A DNA stretch of 64,000 nucleotides from JABCPE02 sp963516675 (GCA_963516675.1 CAUQBH010000011.1:5436-69435), one strand, 5' to 3'; shown: positions 25,156 to 34,097, counted from the first letter of the stretch. Numbers and translations are program-made. Notes: generated by a model from the sequence alone, not told the origin.

Positions 25156-25671
25156 ATGACAAAAAAACAAATCTATTTGAGTGTGATTTTTGGAGCTATT
25201 TTCCTTATAGCTTTGTGTGATTTTCTTCCTGGTTTAAAGAAAAAATCCGATTTTGACACTCCAGAAATCGTTGGTTATCAATATAAAAAAGATTCATCCA
25301 AGACAAAAGACCCATACGGCATCGCAGATCAAAAAGGGCAAAACTACATAGAAAAACTTACCGATGAAACCATCGTAATCAACTATGTCAAAAAACACAA
25401 AAGACTTCCTGAATACTACATCACCAAAGCAGAAGCCAAAAGACAAGGCTGGAAACCATCCGAAGGAAATCTCTGCGAAGTGCTTCCCAACAGGGCTATC
25501 GGTGGAGACCGCTTCAGCAACCGAGAGAAAAAGCTTCCTGACCATGGAAAATACTATGAAGCTGACATAAACTACCGCTGTGGAAGAAGAAACGCTGAAC
25601 GAATAGTTTTCAACAAAGATGGAGAAGTGTGGCTCACTAAAAACCACTATAAAAGTTTTGAAAAACAATAA
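25156..25671 (+). CDS. Barnase-type (ribonuclease N1/T1 superfamily) membrane-anchored or secreted ribonuclease
   Basis: A 171-residue protein with an N-terminal hydrophobic helix (YLSVIFGAIFLIALCDFLPG) that is either a signal peptide or an anchor, then a barnase-type domain (~70-168). By the family pattern the catalytic set is present: Glu in YYEADINY, Arg in RRNAERIVF, and the general-acid His in TKNHYKSF near the C-terminus; LPEYYITKAEAKRQGW matches the barnase segment after its first helices. Barnase-like enzymes are guanyl-preferring endoribonucleases. Fifteen bp separate it from a barstar gene downstream, the usual toxin-inhibitor order. An export signal plus a cytosolic inhibitor implies use against other cells or extracellular RNA. 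Confidence 0.85.
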   Translation: MTKKQIYLSVIFGAIFLIALCDFLPGLKKKSDFDTPEIVGYQYKKDSSKTKDPYGIADQKGQNYIEKLTDETIVINYVKKHKRLPEYYITKAEAKRQGWKPSEGNLCEVLPNRAIGGDRFSNREKKLPDHGKYYEADINYRCGRRNAERIVFNKDGEVWLTKNHYKSFEKQ

Positions 25672-25686
25672 AATAATTAACTGATA

Positions 25687-25968
25687 ATGAACACGATATA
25701 CATTGATTTTTCAGAAATCGGCGATATGGAGGATTTCTACGCCCAGCTGAAAGAAAAAATAGAACTTCCTGAGTATTTTGGAGACAATCTGGATGCTCTT
25801 TATGACTGCATTTCTGGCGATTTAGACATGCCTTTACATATAGAATTTGTAAATATGACTGTGGAGCAGTTAGAAATTTTTGAAGATCTTTTGGTGACTT
25901 TAGAAGACCTAGTGGAGGAAGTTCCCGACTTCTCTTTTTCCTATTTTCTGGAACAATACGAAGATTAA
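25687..25968 (+). CDS. Barstar family inhibitor
   Basis: A 93-residue acidic protein very like barstar in length and layout: YIDFSEIGDMEDFYAQLKEK, then PEYFGDNLDALYDCISGDL, which carries the family GxNLDALxD motif at the RNase-binding helix, and a C-terminal helix EVPDFSFSYFLEQYED. No signal peptide, so it protects the cytosol. It lies 15 bp after the ribonuclease gene and shares its transcript. Its function as the cognate inhibitor is inferred from family and position. Confidence 0.88.
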   Translation: MNTIYIDFSEIGDMEDFYAQLKEKIELPEYFGDNLDALYDCISGDLDMPLHIEFVNMTVEQLEIFEDLLVTLEDLVEEVPDFSFSYFLEQYED

Positions 25969-25983
25969 AAATCTTTCCCAAAT

Positions 25984-26018
25984 AAAAAACCAGCTTTGAA
26001 ATCAAGCTGGTTTTATTT
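25984..26018. terminator. Bidirectional terminator between barstar and ketosynthase genes
   Basis: AAAACCAGCTT pairs with AAGCTGGTTTT around a short loop, with A and T runs outside. It separates converging genes. Confidence 0.8.
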
Positions 26019-26033
26019 TTATGCTAATCTAAA

Positions 26034-27056
26034 TTAGTATTCTAACAATACACTTCCCCAAGTAAATCCACTTCCAAAGGCCGCTAGACAAACTAAATCG
26101 CCTCGTTTTACCTTCCCTTCTGCTATCGCTTCGCTCAACGCGATAGGAATAGAAGCCGCTGTGGTATTTCCGTATTTTTGGATATTATTAAACACCTTCT
26201 CATCTGGAAGTCCCATTAATTGCTGAACATACTGAGAAATTCTGATATTCGCCTGATGCGGAATAAGCATATCCAAATCCTCTACACTTTTACCTGCTTT
26301 TTTCAAGGATTCAATGATAGTCTCTGGAAAACGAGTAACCGCCTGTTTGAAAACAAAATTCCCGTTCATATACGGATATATTTCTTCTGGCTTTATGTTT
26401 TCTGGCTCTGTAAGAAGTCTGTCTGTCCAGCCCAAATTAGTCCCTGGTAATTTTATCATCAGCTCCTCTGCATATTTCCCTTCGGAATGCATATTGTAAG
26501 ACAAAATCCCCTGAACACCAGCATCTTCCGAAGCCGAAAGCACTACCGCTCCTGCCCCATCACCAAAAATCACTGAAACGCCTCTTCCCCTATCTGTCAT
26601 ATCTAATGCAACTGACTGAATTTCAGACCCTACTACTAAAATATTTTTATACTGACCCGCTTTGATGAAAGCATCCGCAACGCTCAGCGCATAAACAAAT
26701 CCTGAACATTGGTTTCTCACATCCAGCGCCCCTATAGTATCACAGCCCAGCATTTCCTGCAGAACCACACCACACCCAGGGAAATAATAATCTGGGCTAA
26801 GTGTCGCAAAAATAATATAATCTATATCTTTCGCAGTCAGACCAGCTGATTCCAGCGCTTTTTCAGAAGCTTTGAAACCATAGAAACTTGTAGTTTCTTG
26901 GCTGTCAAATTTGCTCGTTCTGTGTCTTCTTTCTTTGATACCCGTACGCTCCGTTATCCACTCATCATTGGTATCCATTATCTTAGCTAAATCATCATTA
27001 GTTACCACATTATCTGGAACATAATGACCTATTCCTTTAATAACACTTTTATACAT
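26034..27056 (-). CDS. Beta-ketoacyl-ACP synthase III (FabH-like)
   Basis: Condenses an acyl-CoA with malonyl-ACP to start fatty acid synthesis. The 340 residues contain the Cys-His-Asn triad: Cys in RNQCSGFVYAL (~118), His in LIPHQANIRI (~265) and Asn in YGNTTAASIPIAL (~295). The start, GIGHYVPDNVVTNDDLA, and TNDEWITERTGI are family signatures. It is not linked to plsX or rpmF here, and Bacteroidota often carry several fabH copies, so it may be a specialised paralogue (branched or aryl-polyene-type starter). The name is therefore left without a symbol. It is followed upstream by fmt on the same strand. Confidence 0.88.
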   Translation of the reverse strand: MYKSVIKGIGHYVPDNVVTNDDLAKIMDTNDEWITERTGIKERRHRTSKFDSQETTSFYGFKASEKALESAGLTAKDIDYIIFATLSPDYYFPGCGVVLQEMLGCDTIGALDVRNQCSGFVYALSVADAFIKAGQYKNILVVGSEIQSVALDMTDRGRGVSVIFGDGAGAVVLSASEDAGVQGILSYNMHSEGKYAEELMIKLPGTNLGWTDRLLTEPENIKPEEIYPYMNGNFVFKQAVTRFPETIIESLKKAGKSVEDLDMLIPHQANIRISQYVQQLMGLPDEKVFNNIQKYGNTTAASIPIALSEAIAEGKVKRGDLVCLAAFGSGFTWGSVLLEY

Positions 27057-27065
27057 AACAAAAAT

Positions 27066-28016
27066 TTATTTAATCAATTTTAATCCGTCAAAACTATGAA
27101 ATCCATTTAGAAAATCCTTTAAATTCATTCGTTTTTTTCCTTCCAGCTGTAATTCTTCTGGGAAATAAACTCCATTTTTAACATAGATTTTAAATTCATT
27201 TTTAGAAATTTCTATCTCGCCATTAACTTTAGAATGTTCTATTTTTTGGAATTTTCCTTTAAAAATCTTTAATATTTTCTGCTCACCACCCACTTCCAAA
27301 ATAGTAAAAGCAGCAGGATACGGCGACATTCCACGGATAAAGTTATGAATAATTTCCACCTCTTTTTCCCAGTCTATTTTAGTATCTTCTTTGAAAATTT
27401 TATAAGCTGTTTTTGGGTTTTCTTTCTGATTTTGAGGAATTTCTGTAAGTTTCCCTTCCGCAAGACCATCCAGAGTTTCCACCACCAGTTTCGCGCCTAT
27501 CTCCATCAGTCTGTCATGGAGCGTTCCTGCATTGTCTTCGGGAGAAATTTCAGTTTCTGCTTGAAGGAGAATATTCCCTTCGTCTATTTTTTCATTGATG
27601 AAAAATGTAGTGACACCAGATTTTGTTTCGCCATTGATAACGGCATAATTTATCGGTGCTGCACCTCTGTAATCTGGTAATAATGAAGCATGTAGATTGA
27701 ATGTTCCCAGCCTCGGCATCGAGAACAGAACCTTTGGCATCATCCTAAATGCCACCACTACGAAGATATCTGCGTTTAGACTTTGTATCTGTGATAGAAA
27801 CTCCTCATTACGAAGTTTTTCTGGCTGAAACAGCGGTAAATCATGCTCTACGGCATAAGTTTTCACGGGAGACTGATGTACTTTTTGCCCTCGCCCGCTG
27901 GCTTTATCTGCTACGGTAACGACTCCTACCACCTCATGTGCAGAGGTATGGATAGCTTCCAGAGAAGCCCTTGCAAAATCAGGCGTTCCGAAGAAAACGA
28001 CTTTTAGTTTATTCAT
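27066..28016 (-). CDS. fmt: Methionyl-tRNA formyltransferase
   Basis: Formylates initiator Met-tRNA using 10-formyl-tetrahydrofolate. The 316 residues match the family: VVFFGTPDFA at the start, the catalytic segment FNLHASLLPDYRGAAPINYAVINGE with Asn, His and Asp (~105-145), SGVTTFFI, and a C-terminal OB-like tRNA-binding domain (~205-316). Its start overlaps the end of recQ by 8 bp, so it is translationally coupled to the helicase. Confidence 0.95.
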   Translation of the reverse strand: MNKLKVVFFGTPDFARASLEAIHTSAHEVVGVVTVADKASGRGQKVHQSPVKTYAVEHDLPLFQPEKLRNEEFLSQIQSLNADIFVVVAFRMMPKVLFSMPRLGTFNLHASLLPDYRGAAPINYAVINGETKSGVTTFFINEKIDEGNILLQAETEISPEDNAGTLHDRLMEIGAKLVVETLDGLAEGKLTEIPQNQKENPKTAYKIFKEDTKIDWEKEVEIIHNFIRGMSPYPAAFTILEVGGEQKILKIFKGKFQKIEHSKVNGEIEISKNEFKIYVKNGVYFPEELQLEGKKRMNLKDFLNGFHSFDGLKLIK

Positions 28017-29904
28017 TGATCATATAAGTTTTGTAGTTCAACATTTTTATTTTCTCTAAATTCAGCAGAGTTATCAGAGCTTCATAGATTTTTTCCTTTT
28101 CGTGCCAAAATATTTTTACGCTCAATTCATCAAAAGTAGCTGGATTTTTGGCTAATATTTCTAAAACCTCATCGGACAAAGTTTTTTCTTTGACTGGATT
28201 TTGAGATAGACAAAAACTGCATTTTCCGCAGTTCTCCAAGGATTTTTCTCCAAAATAAGTCAAAATCATTCTCATTTTACAGAAATCTTTATCTTGGATA
28301 AAGTATTTCATTTCCTCCCATTTTTGGATTTTATTTCTCTGGATTTTCTCAAATAAATTCCAGTATTTTCCTTGTATTTCTCTGCTGTCTCGCGGTCTTA
28401 GGAACTTTATGCTGTCAGTGCTTCCATCCACATATTCCAGCCATTCTTTTTTTTGCAATTCCTTTATTCTGTCCTTTATCATCTGCTGGCTTACGCCCAG
28501 TTTTGCACTCAGACTTTCTTCGCTGAAAGAAACCTTGTGCGTGGCAACTCCAGAAACATTTCTAAGCAGCAATTCTATAAAATACGCATCTTTCGGCGGC
28601 AAATCCTCCAATTCTTCGGCAGGGATTTTCAGCTCTATTGTAGAAGGCGATTTATAATTATTCCAAAATATAACTTCCTGATTATGAAGAAATCCCAAAA
28701 CATTTCTAATTTTAGCAAAGGAAATCTTAGTGAAACTCTGTGCCTTCTGTAAATCCAGCTGAAATATCCTCTCCGTAGCCTCCCCATCGGCTATCTGAAA
28801 TATAGAATAAATGTAAGATATCACTTTCAGATACTGGGTTTTATCTGGAATCTGTGCAGACAGCACATCATCCATCTCGCTGATTTCCTGTTTGTTCCAA
28901 AGCAAAAAAGCATAACTTTCCTGCCCGTCCCGTCCCGCTCTTCCTATTTCTTGGTAATAATTTTCAACCGATGAAGAGGGCGAATAATGGATAACAAAAC
29001 GCACATTATCCTTGTCTATCCCCATCCCAAAAGCATTGGTAGAAATCAAAACAAAATCATTCCTTTCCTGCCATTTTCTCTGTTTTTCGTTTCGCTCCCT
29101 TGCCGAGAGCCCAGCATGATAAAAATCTACATTTTGCAGATTGTTTTCCTTTAAAAATGCTGTCAGCTCCTCCGCCTCTCTCCTTGTTCGGACATAGACT
29201 ATTCCTGATACTTTATTGATTTTCAAGAAACTAAGCATTCTTTGGTACTTATCAGAAATTTCTTCATGGAAGATATGAATATTCTCCCTTTTGTAACTTT
29301 TCTGAAAAACACGAACCGAAGACAAGCCTAATTTTTCCTTAATATCAAGAACGACTTTGGGCGTTGCAGTAGCCGTAAGAGCCAGACAAGGCAGATTCCC
29401 TATCGTTTTTCTAAACTCGCTGATATGCTGATAACTCGGCCTAAAATCCTGTCCCCATTCTGATATACAGTGCGCCTCATCCACCGCAATAAAGGACAGC
29501 GAAACATCCAGCATTTTCCTCATGAACAAAGAGTTATGAAGTCGCTCTGGTGAGACATATAGTAATTTAATTTCGCCTGATATTGCCTTTTCGTAGATTT
29601 CTTCCTGCTCTGCTTCGTCTAGTTCAGAACTAAGATATTCTGCCTCTATTCCCAAATCTTTCAAATGAGAAACTTGGTCTTTCATCAGGGCTAAAAGCGG
29701 CGAAATCACCAGACAAGTCCCCTCTAAAACCAATGCAGGAAGCTGATAGCAGAGAGACTTACCACCACCCGTAGGAAGCAGCGCCAAGGTATCATTTTGC
29801 TCTAAAATAGACAAAATAATATCTTCCTGACTCTCCCTAAAAGCATCATAGCCCCAAAAACTTTTCAAGGTTTTTAGTAGAATGTCTCGTGTTTCGATAG
29901 GCAT
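28009..29904 (-). CDS. recQ: ATP-dependent DNA helicase RecQ
   Basis: 3'-5' DNA helicase in recombination and fork repair. The 631 residues contain, in order: motif 0/I LLPTGGGKSLCYQLPA (~38), motif II VDEAHCISEWGQDFRP (~140), motif III ALTATAT, motif VI IGRAGRDGQ (~320), a zinc-binding set ending in ENCGKCSFC (~560), and a C-terminal segment that does not clearly match an HRDC domain. The lack of a typical HRDC and a degenerate RQC place it with the Bacteroidota short RecQ proteins. Flavobacteria often have more than one recQ-like gene. Confidence 0.92.
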   Translation of the reverse strand: MPIETRDILLKTLKSFWGYDAFRESQEDIILSILEQNDTLALLPTGGGKSLCYQLPALVLEGTCLVISPLLALMKDQVSHLKDLGIEAEYLSSELDEAEQEEIYEKAISGEIKLLYVSPERLHNSLFMRKMLDVSLSFIAVDEAHCISEWGQDFRPSYQHISEFRKTIGNLPCLALTATATPKVVLDIKEKLGLSSVRVFQKSYKRENIHIFHEEISDKYQRMLSFLKINKVSGIVYVRTRREAEELTAFLKENNLQNVDFYHAGLSARERNEKQRKWQERNDFVLISTNAFGMGIDKDNVRFVIHYSPSSSVENYYQEIGRAGRDGQESYAFLLWNKQEISEMDDVLSAQIPDKTQYLKVISYIYSIFQIADGEATERIFQLDLQKAQSFTKISFAKIRNVLGFLHNQEVIFWNNYKSPSTIELKIPAEELEDLPPKDAYFIELLLRNVSGVATHKVSFSEESLSAKLGVSQQMIKDRIKELQKKEWLEYVDGSTDSIKFLRPRDSREIQGKYWNLFEKIQRNKIQKWEEMKYFIQDKDFCKMRMILTYFGEKSLENCGKCSFCLSQNPVKEKTLSDEVLEILAKNPATFDELSVKIFWHEKEKIYEALITLLNLEKIKMLNYKTYMINE

Positions 29905-29961
29905 AAATTTATTTTATCTCACAAAAATAGCAAAAAAGATAAGTTATTTATTTTTACAGAA

Positions 29962-29998
29962 AGAAAAATGTGTGCTGAGGAAAAATTTCCCAGCACAC
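29962..29998 (-). terminator. Terminator of folK
   Basis: GTGTGCTG (29970-29977) pairs with CAGCACAC (29991-29998). On the minus strand ATTTTTCTTTC follows the stem. Confidence 0.75.
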
Positions 29999-30022
29999 AA
30001 CGAATAAAATTATATCATCAAA

Positions 30023-30442
30023 CTATATTTCCGAGTCTAGTTCATCCAATAATTTTCTAGAAAAATCTCTATCATACAGATGTTTATGATGTGGAATTTC
30101 TAATCTGTCACAACTAAAAATAAGTCCTTCATAAGACACTATATCTATGTCTATAATCCTATCTCTGTATTCTCCAAAGAACTTAGAATCATGGATTCTT
30201 CCCATTTTGGTTTCTATTTTTTTGATTTCATCTAGAAACTTTATAGGCGAATAGATTGTCTGTACATCTATTGCAATATTACAAAAAATATTCTTACTAT
30301 CAAACTCCACAGGTGAAGTTCTTGAGATTTTAGTTTTTTTAATAATCTTGCCGACCCTATTTTCCAACTCACTGAGAGCCAATAAAATATTATTTTCTGC
30401 GTTTCCTAAATTACTTCCTAGTAACAAAACTACATTATACAT
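30023..30442 (-). CDS. folK: 2-amino-4-hydroxy-6-hydroxymethyldihydropteridine diphosphokinase
   Basis: Transfers pyrophosphate to hydroxymethyldihydropterin for folate synthesis. The 139 residues are at the short end for FolK. Seen: LLGSNLGNAENNILLALSEL (the pterin-binding start), SRTSPVEF, the FxNxAI segment as IFCNIAIDVQT, and YRDRIIDIDIVSYEG. The conserved G-P-R of the last motif is Y-R-D here, but the metal-binding D-x-D is kept. Divergent from sppA across 43 bp. Confidence 0.87.
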   Translation of the reverse strand: MYNVVLLLGSNLGNAENNILLALSELENRVGKIIKKTKISRTSPVEFDSKNIFCNIAIDVQTIYSPIKFLDEIKKIETKMGRIHDSKFFGEYRDRIIDIDIVSYEGLIFSCDRLEIPHHKHLYDRDFSRKLLDELDSEI

Positions 30443-30485
30443 TACTAACTATTTGTAAATTTGTAAAATTTTAAACTTTATTTTT

Positions 30486-32243
30486 ATGAAAAATTTCATC
30501 AAAACTGTTCTTGCAAATGTCGTTGCATTATTCATTGCTGGTATTTTACTGCCTTTTTTCCTGCTTTTTGTGATTATCATCATCGGAAGCATGTCCAGCG
30601 CAGACAAAGATATCAAAATTAAAGAAAACTCGGTTCTTACGATTGATTTTAAATCCAAAGTTGTAGAACACGAGAACGAAAGCGAGTCTTCTATATTTGA
30701 GATAAAAGAAGATGCCGAACTAAAATACCAAGATATCCTCAATGCCATCGAAACTGCAAAAAACGATGATAAAATCAAGGGAATCAGTATAGAACTAGAC
30801 GACATAGATGCTGGGATTACGCAGATAGACGACATCCGAAAAAGTCTGGAAGATTTTAAGAAAAGTAAAAAATTTGTCTATGCTTATGGGAATAATGTAA
30901 GCCAAGCATCCTACTATCTGGGTTCGGTGGCTGACCAATATTTCCTCAATCCAGTGGGAGGAATAGAGCTGAAAGGACTTTCCACAGAAGTGATTTTCTT
31001 AAAGGAATTTGCTGAAAAATACGGAATCAACATCAATGTCATCCGCCATGGAAATTTCAAATCTGCTGTAGAGCCTTTCCTCAGAAACGAAATGTCTCCA
31101 GAAAACAAAGAGCAGATGACTACCCTTCTAAATGATGCTTGGGGAGAGATTTCCTCTAAAATTATCCAATCTAGAAAACTAGACCCTACGGAATTCAAAA
31201 CTGTGGTTGATAGTTTATATGCTACAATTCCTGATTTGAGTCTGAAATGCAAACTTGCCGATAAATTAGTTCAAAAATCTGAATATGAAGAGATTATAAA
31301 AAACAAACTCAATGTTGGTAAAGATGAAAAACTAAATAAAGTTTCTATCAGACATTATGCGTTTTCCAAAACTGATAATAAAACAAACGATAATAAAATC
31401 GCTGTCCTATACGCCTCTGGAACTATCTACAATGGAAACAGATACAGTGATATCTACTCTGAAAGATACATCCAGTATATCAAGGATTTAGCTCAAGATG
31501 ACAACATCAAAGCTGTAGTTCTCCGTGTAAATTCGCCTGGTGGAAGCGCCAATGCTTCTGATGAAATCTTGTATGAACTTCAGCAGTTGAAACAAAAGAA
31601 ACCTTTAATCATTTCATTTGGGGATTATGCTGCTTCTGGCGGATACTACATCTCTATGGCTGGGGACAGGATTTTTGCCCAAAACAATACCATCACAGGT
31701 TCTATCGGGGTTTTTGGGGTAATTCCTGATGCTAAAAACTTAGCAAACCGAAATGGTATTTACTCCGATGTGGTTTCTACCAATGCCAATTCAAACATGA
31801 TGTCGCCTTTTTCGGGGATTTCTTCGGGGACACTTGCTATCACACAGAGAAGTGTAGTAAATACCTACAATCGTTTTGTGCATTTTGTTTCCAAAAATAG
31901 AAAGAAAACTTTCGAAGAAATAGATGCCGTAGGAAGTGGAAGAGTTTGGTCTGGAAAAAGAGCCAAAGAAATAGGACTGGTGGATGAAATAGGTTCTCTA
32001 AACGATGCTGTAAAATACGCCGCAAGCAAGGCAAATATAGCAGAATACGAAGCCGTAAGCTATCCTGCAAAAGTAGATAAATTCGAGCAGATAATGAGCA
32101 GCCTGAAACAGGAAAGCATAACTACAAATTATGTAAAATCCCAAATGGGCGAAGAAAACTATCAGCTCTTCAAGATTTTTGCTGACCAAAACTTCAGAAA
32201 CAGCATACAAATGACCATGCCCTACATCATTAGAATTAAATAA
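30486..32243 (+). CDS. sppA: Signal peptide peptidase SppA, long form
   Basis: Inner-membrane serine protease that degrades cleaved signal peptides. At 585 residues it is the double-domain (67K-type) form. An N-terminal membrane helix (VVALFIAGILLPFFLLFVIII) is followed by two ClpP-like halves. The general-base Lys is in the first half (HGNFKSAVEPF, ~200) and the nucleophile Ser in the second (GDYAASGGYYISMAGD, ~385), as in E. coli SppA. It is monocistronic and ends at a strong terminator. Confidence 0.94.
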   Translation: MKNFIKTVLANVVALFIAGILLPFFLLFVIIIIGSMSSADKDIKIKENSVLTIDFKSKVVEHENESESSIFEIKEDAELKYQDILNAIETAKNDDKIKGISIELDDIDAGITQIDDIRKSLEDFKKSKKFVYAYGNNVSQASYYLGSVADQYFLNPVGGIELKGLSTEVIFLKEFAEKYGININVIRHGNFKSAVEPFLRNEMSPENKEQMTTLLNDAWGEISSKIIQSRKLDPTEFKTVVDSLYATIPDLSLKCKLADKLVQKSEYEEIIKNKLNVGKDEKLNKVSIRHYAFSKTDNKTNDNKIAVLYASGTIYNGNRYSDIYSERYIQYIKDLAQDDNIKAVVLRVNSPGGSANASDEILYELQQLKQKKPLIISFGDYAASGGYYISMAGDRIFAQNNTITGSIGVFGVIPDAKNLANRNGIYSDVVSTNANSNMMSPFSGISSGTLAITQRSVVNTYNRFVHFVSKNRKKTFEEIDAVGSGRVWSGKRAKEIGLVDEIGSLNDAVKYAASKANIAEYEAVSYPAKVDKFEQIMSSLKQESITTNYVKSQMGEENYQLFKIFADQNFRNSIQMTMPYIIRIK

Positions 32244-32249
32244 TAATAA

Positions 32250-32283
32250 AAAACGGTGCCTGATAATATCAAGCACCGTTTCC
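32250..32283. terminator. Bidirectional terminator after sppA
   Basis: A near-perfect palindrome: AACGGTGCCTGATA and TATCAAGCACCGTT, with one C.A mismatch, centred at about 32266. A run before and T-rich sequence after it. Confidence 0.75.
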
Positions 32284-32307
32284 ATTTACAATAAAGTTTA
32301 AAATTGA

Positions 32308-33432
32308 TTAAAATTCTATGTCATCTGCTACTCCACCGCCCATTTCTTTTGAGAATTTTTCTGCATATTCTCTTTGTTTTTGTTCTTGGTATCGCAGCAT
32401 TTTTTCGATGTTACCCATATTAGCCATCCATTTCATAGCTACAGACTGAAAATCTCCCAAGGAAATTCCATAATTGTCCTGTATCCACTGAGCGCCATCT
32501 AGCCCTGCTTCATATGCCGCCTGACGAGCACCACACAATTCATAGTAGAACGCTTCATCATTTTGGATTTTAGCAAGATAGTCTCCTTCCTGATTAGATT
32601 CTTTTACAGAATCATTGAATTTAGGGTGAGTATCTGCGCTTCCGTAATACTGCCCGTAGAGAGACATGACAGCCATAGTCTGGTCTTGCTGCATTCTCTT
32701 TACCCAAAGCTGGTTAGCTTCATCCCAAACAGGCATATCAACTCCCAATCTCTTACAAACCTCTTCTGCTGACATTCCATTAGTCATTTTAGAAGCTGCC
32801 GCTGCATAATCTTGCAGAGAAATACCATGTATAGGCTGCAGCATAGGATTACTGTCATCATGAGCCATATTCATGTAAGGATTCTCAAAAGAAGTATCAT
32901 ACTCCTCTCCATTTTCATCGTAATTCTCTAAGAAATCATCACTTTCTCCATTAAACTCGCCTGAGTTTTTGATGATAGCATCATTGTTTTTCTTAAGTTG
33001 AGCTTGTTCCTCTGGTGTTCCTCTTTTTCCTGCTGCACGCATCTCAATAAGCACCTTATACCCATCATCCATCAATCCTTTATAAAACTCAAAGAATCTG
33101 ATAGTTGCTTTGAGAAGAGAGTCATTTCCGTTGTAAGCTCCCAGCTGTTTTACCTCTGCGATATAATCCTCCAAATCCTCTTTCCACTGAAGGCGCACTT
33201 TTTCTGCTCGAGCATAGTCTTTGGCATCCATAGCAGCATTCATATCCGCCATGTTGTCTTCGCATTTATTCGCTACACACATCAGCTCGTTATTATACTC
33301 TATGGCATTGTCAAAGCTTCCTTTTGCATAGTATACACCTTCCTCTTCATCATATCCTCTCTTTTCTGGCTGATTTTTAGGCTGGTTATCTTCTACAAGG
33401 TCTTGAACTTTTTTAAAAAGATTTTTAAACAT
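32308..33432 (-). CDS. Uncharacterised two-domain protein (paralogous N-domain plus DUF6620-like C-domain)
   Basis: A 374-residue acidic protein of unknown function without signal peptide. Residues 1-165 (MFKNLFKKVQDLV ... EMRAAGKRGTPEEQAQLKKNN) match the whole of the next gene closely, at DNA level too. Residues ~190-374 (PMLQPIHGISLQDYAAAASKM, AEEVCKRLGVDMPVWDEANQLW) resemble the uncharacterised DUF6620-type domain as I recall it; this should be tested by profile search. The N-domain is helical with many D/E/K. It follows the paralogue by 45 bp, so both probably start at the unusual promoter at 34038-34097. Genes of this kind often occur near secretion or immunity loci; no function is claimed. 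Confidence 0.72.
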   Translation of the reverse strand: MFKNLFKKVQDLVEDNQPKNQPEKRGYDEEEGVYYAKGSFDNAIEYNNELMCVANKCEDNMADMNAAMDAKDYARAEKVRLQWKEDLEDYIAEVKQLGAYNGNDSLLKATIRFFEFYKGLMDDGYKVLIEMRAAGKRGTPEEQAQLKKNNDAIIKNSGEFNGESDDFLENYDENGEEYDTSFENPYMNMAHDDSNPMLQPIHGISLQDYAAAASKMTNGMSAEEVCKRLGVDMPVWDEANQLWVKRMQQDQTMAVMSLYGQYYGSADTHPKFNDSVKESNQEGDYLAKIQNDEAFYYELCGARQAAYEAGLDGAQWIQDNYGISLGDFQSVAMKWMANMGNIEKMLRYQEQKQREYAEKFSKEMGGGVADDIEF

Positions 33433-33477
33433 AATTTTTTCTTTTTTTTGAAATCTTAAAATTATTCAAGATTATTC

Positions 33478-33990
33478 TTAGTCATCCTCATACTTTTCAA
33501 GGAACTCATCAGAAACTTCATTCAGTTTATCTGTAAAACGCTGTATCAGATTGTTGTTGTTTTTCAACTGAGCTTGTTCTTCTGGTGTTCCTCTCTTTCC
33601 TGCTGCACGCATCTCGATAAGCACTTTATACCCATTGTCCATCAAACGGTCATACTCATCCAAGAATGCAATAGCAGCATCCATCAGCATAGTATCTCCT
33701 TTGTACGGACCTAATTTTCTAACCTGCTCTTTGTAAGTTTTCACATCTTCTTTCCACTGAAGACGCACTTTTTCTGCTCGAGCATAGTCTTTGTCATCCA
33801 TGGCATCATTCATATCATCCATGTTGTCATGATTTCCGTTTGTGATGCAGATAATTTCGTTATTATATTCTACTTCATCATCAAAACTACCTTTAGCATA
33901 ATATACTCCTTCTTCTGCATCATAACCTCCTTTTGGTTCATCATTTCCACCTACTAGGTCTTGTACTGTTTTAAAAAGATTTTTAAACAT
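33478..33990 (-). CDS. Uncharacterised helical protein, paralogue of the preceding N-domain
   Basis: A 170-residue acidic helical protein beginning MFKNLFKTVQDLVGG, almost the same as the first 165 residues of the neighbour at 32308-33432. Shared stretches include EEGVYYAKGSFD, DKDYARAEKVRLQWKED and VLIEMRAAGKRGTPEEQ. The DNA is nearly identical through the last of these (33580-33634 against 32998-33052), so the duplication is recent or maintained by gene conversion. No catalytic motif or signal peptide. First gene of a two-gene unit under a promoter with tandem 11-bp repeats. Function unknown. Confidence 0.75.
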   Translation of the reverse strand: MFKNLFKTVQDLVGGNDEPKGGYDAEEGVYYAKGSFDDEVEYNNEIICITNGNHDNMDDMNDAMDDKDYARAEKVRLQWKEDVKTYKEQVRKLGPYKGDTMLMDAAIAFLDEYDRLMDNGYKVLIEMRAAGKRGTPEEQAQLKNNNNLIQRFTDKLNEVSDEFLEKYEDD

Positions 33991-34037
33991 AACTTTAATT
34001 TTTTTTGGTTAATAAATATTTTAAATTTTCGATGGAA

Positions 34038-34097
34038 CAAATGTATAAACTTACCTCATCCCTCCAATAAAAACAGTGTCTACAAAGCGTCTACAAG
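34038..34097 (-). promoter_or_regulatory. Activator-type promoter with tandem 11-bp repeats, in front of the paralogue genes
   Basis: Read on the minus strand: CTTGTAGACGC (34097-34087), TTTGTAGACAC (34086-34076), exactly 30 bp, then TACATTTG (34045-34038). A TTG that fits the -33 element begins 8 bp after the repeats and is 19 bp from the -7. The start codon is at 33990. The same arrangement with the same 30-bp distance precedes ung at 46204-46263. Confidence 0.72.
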
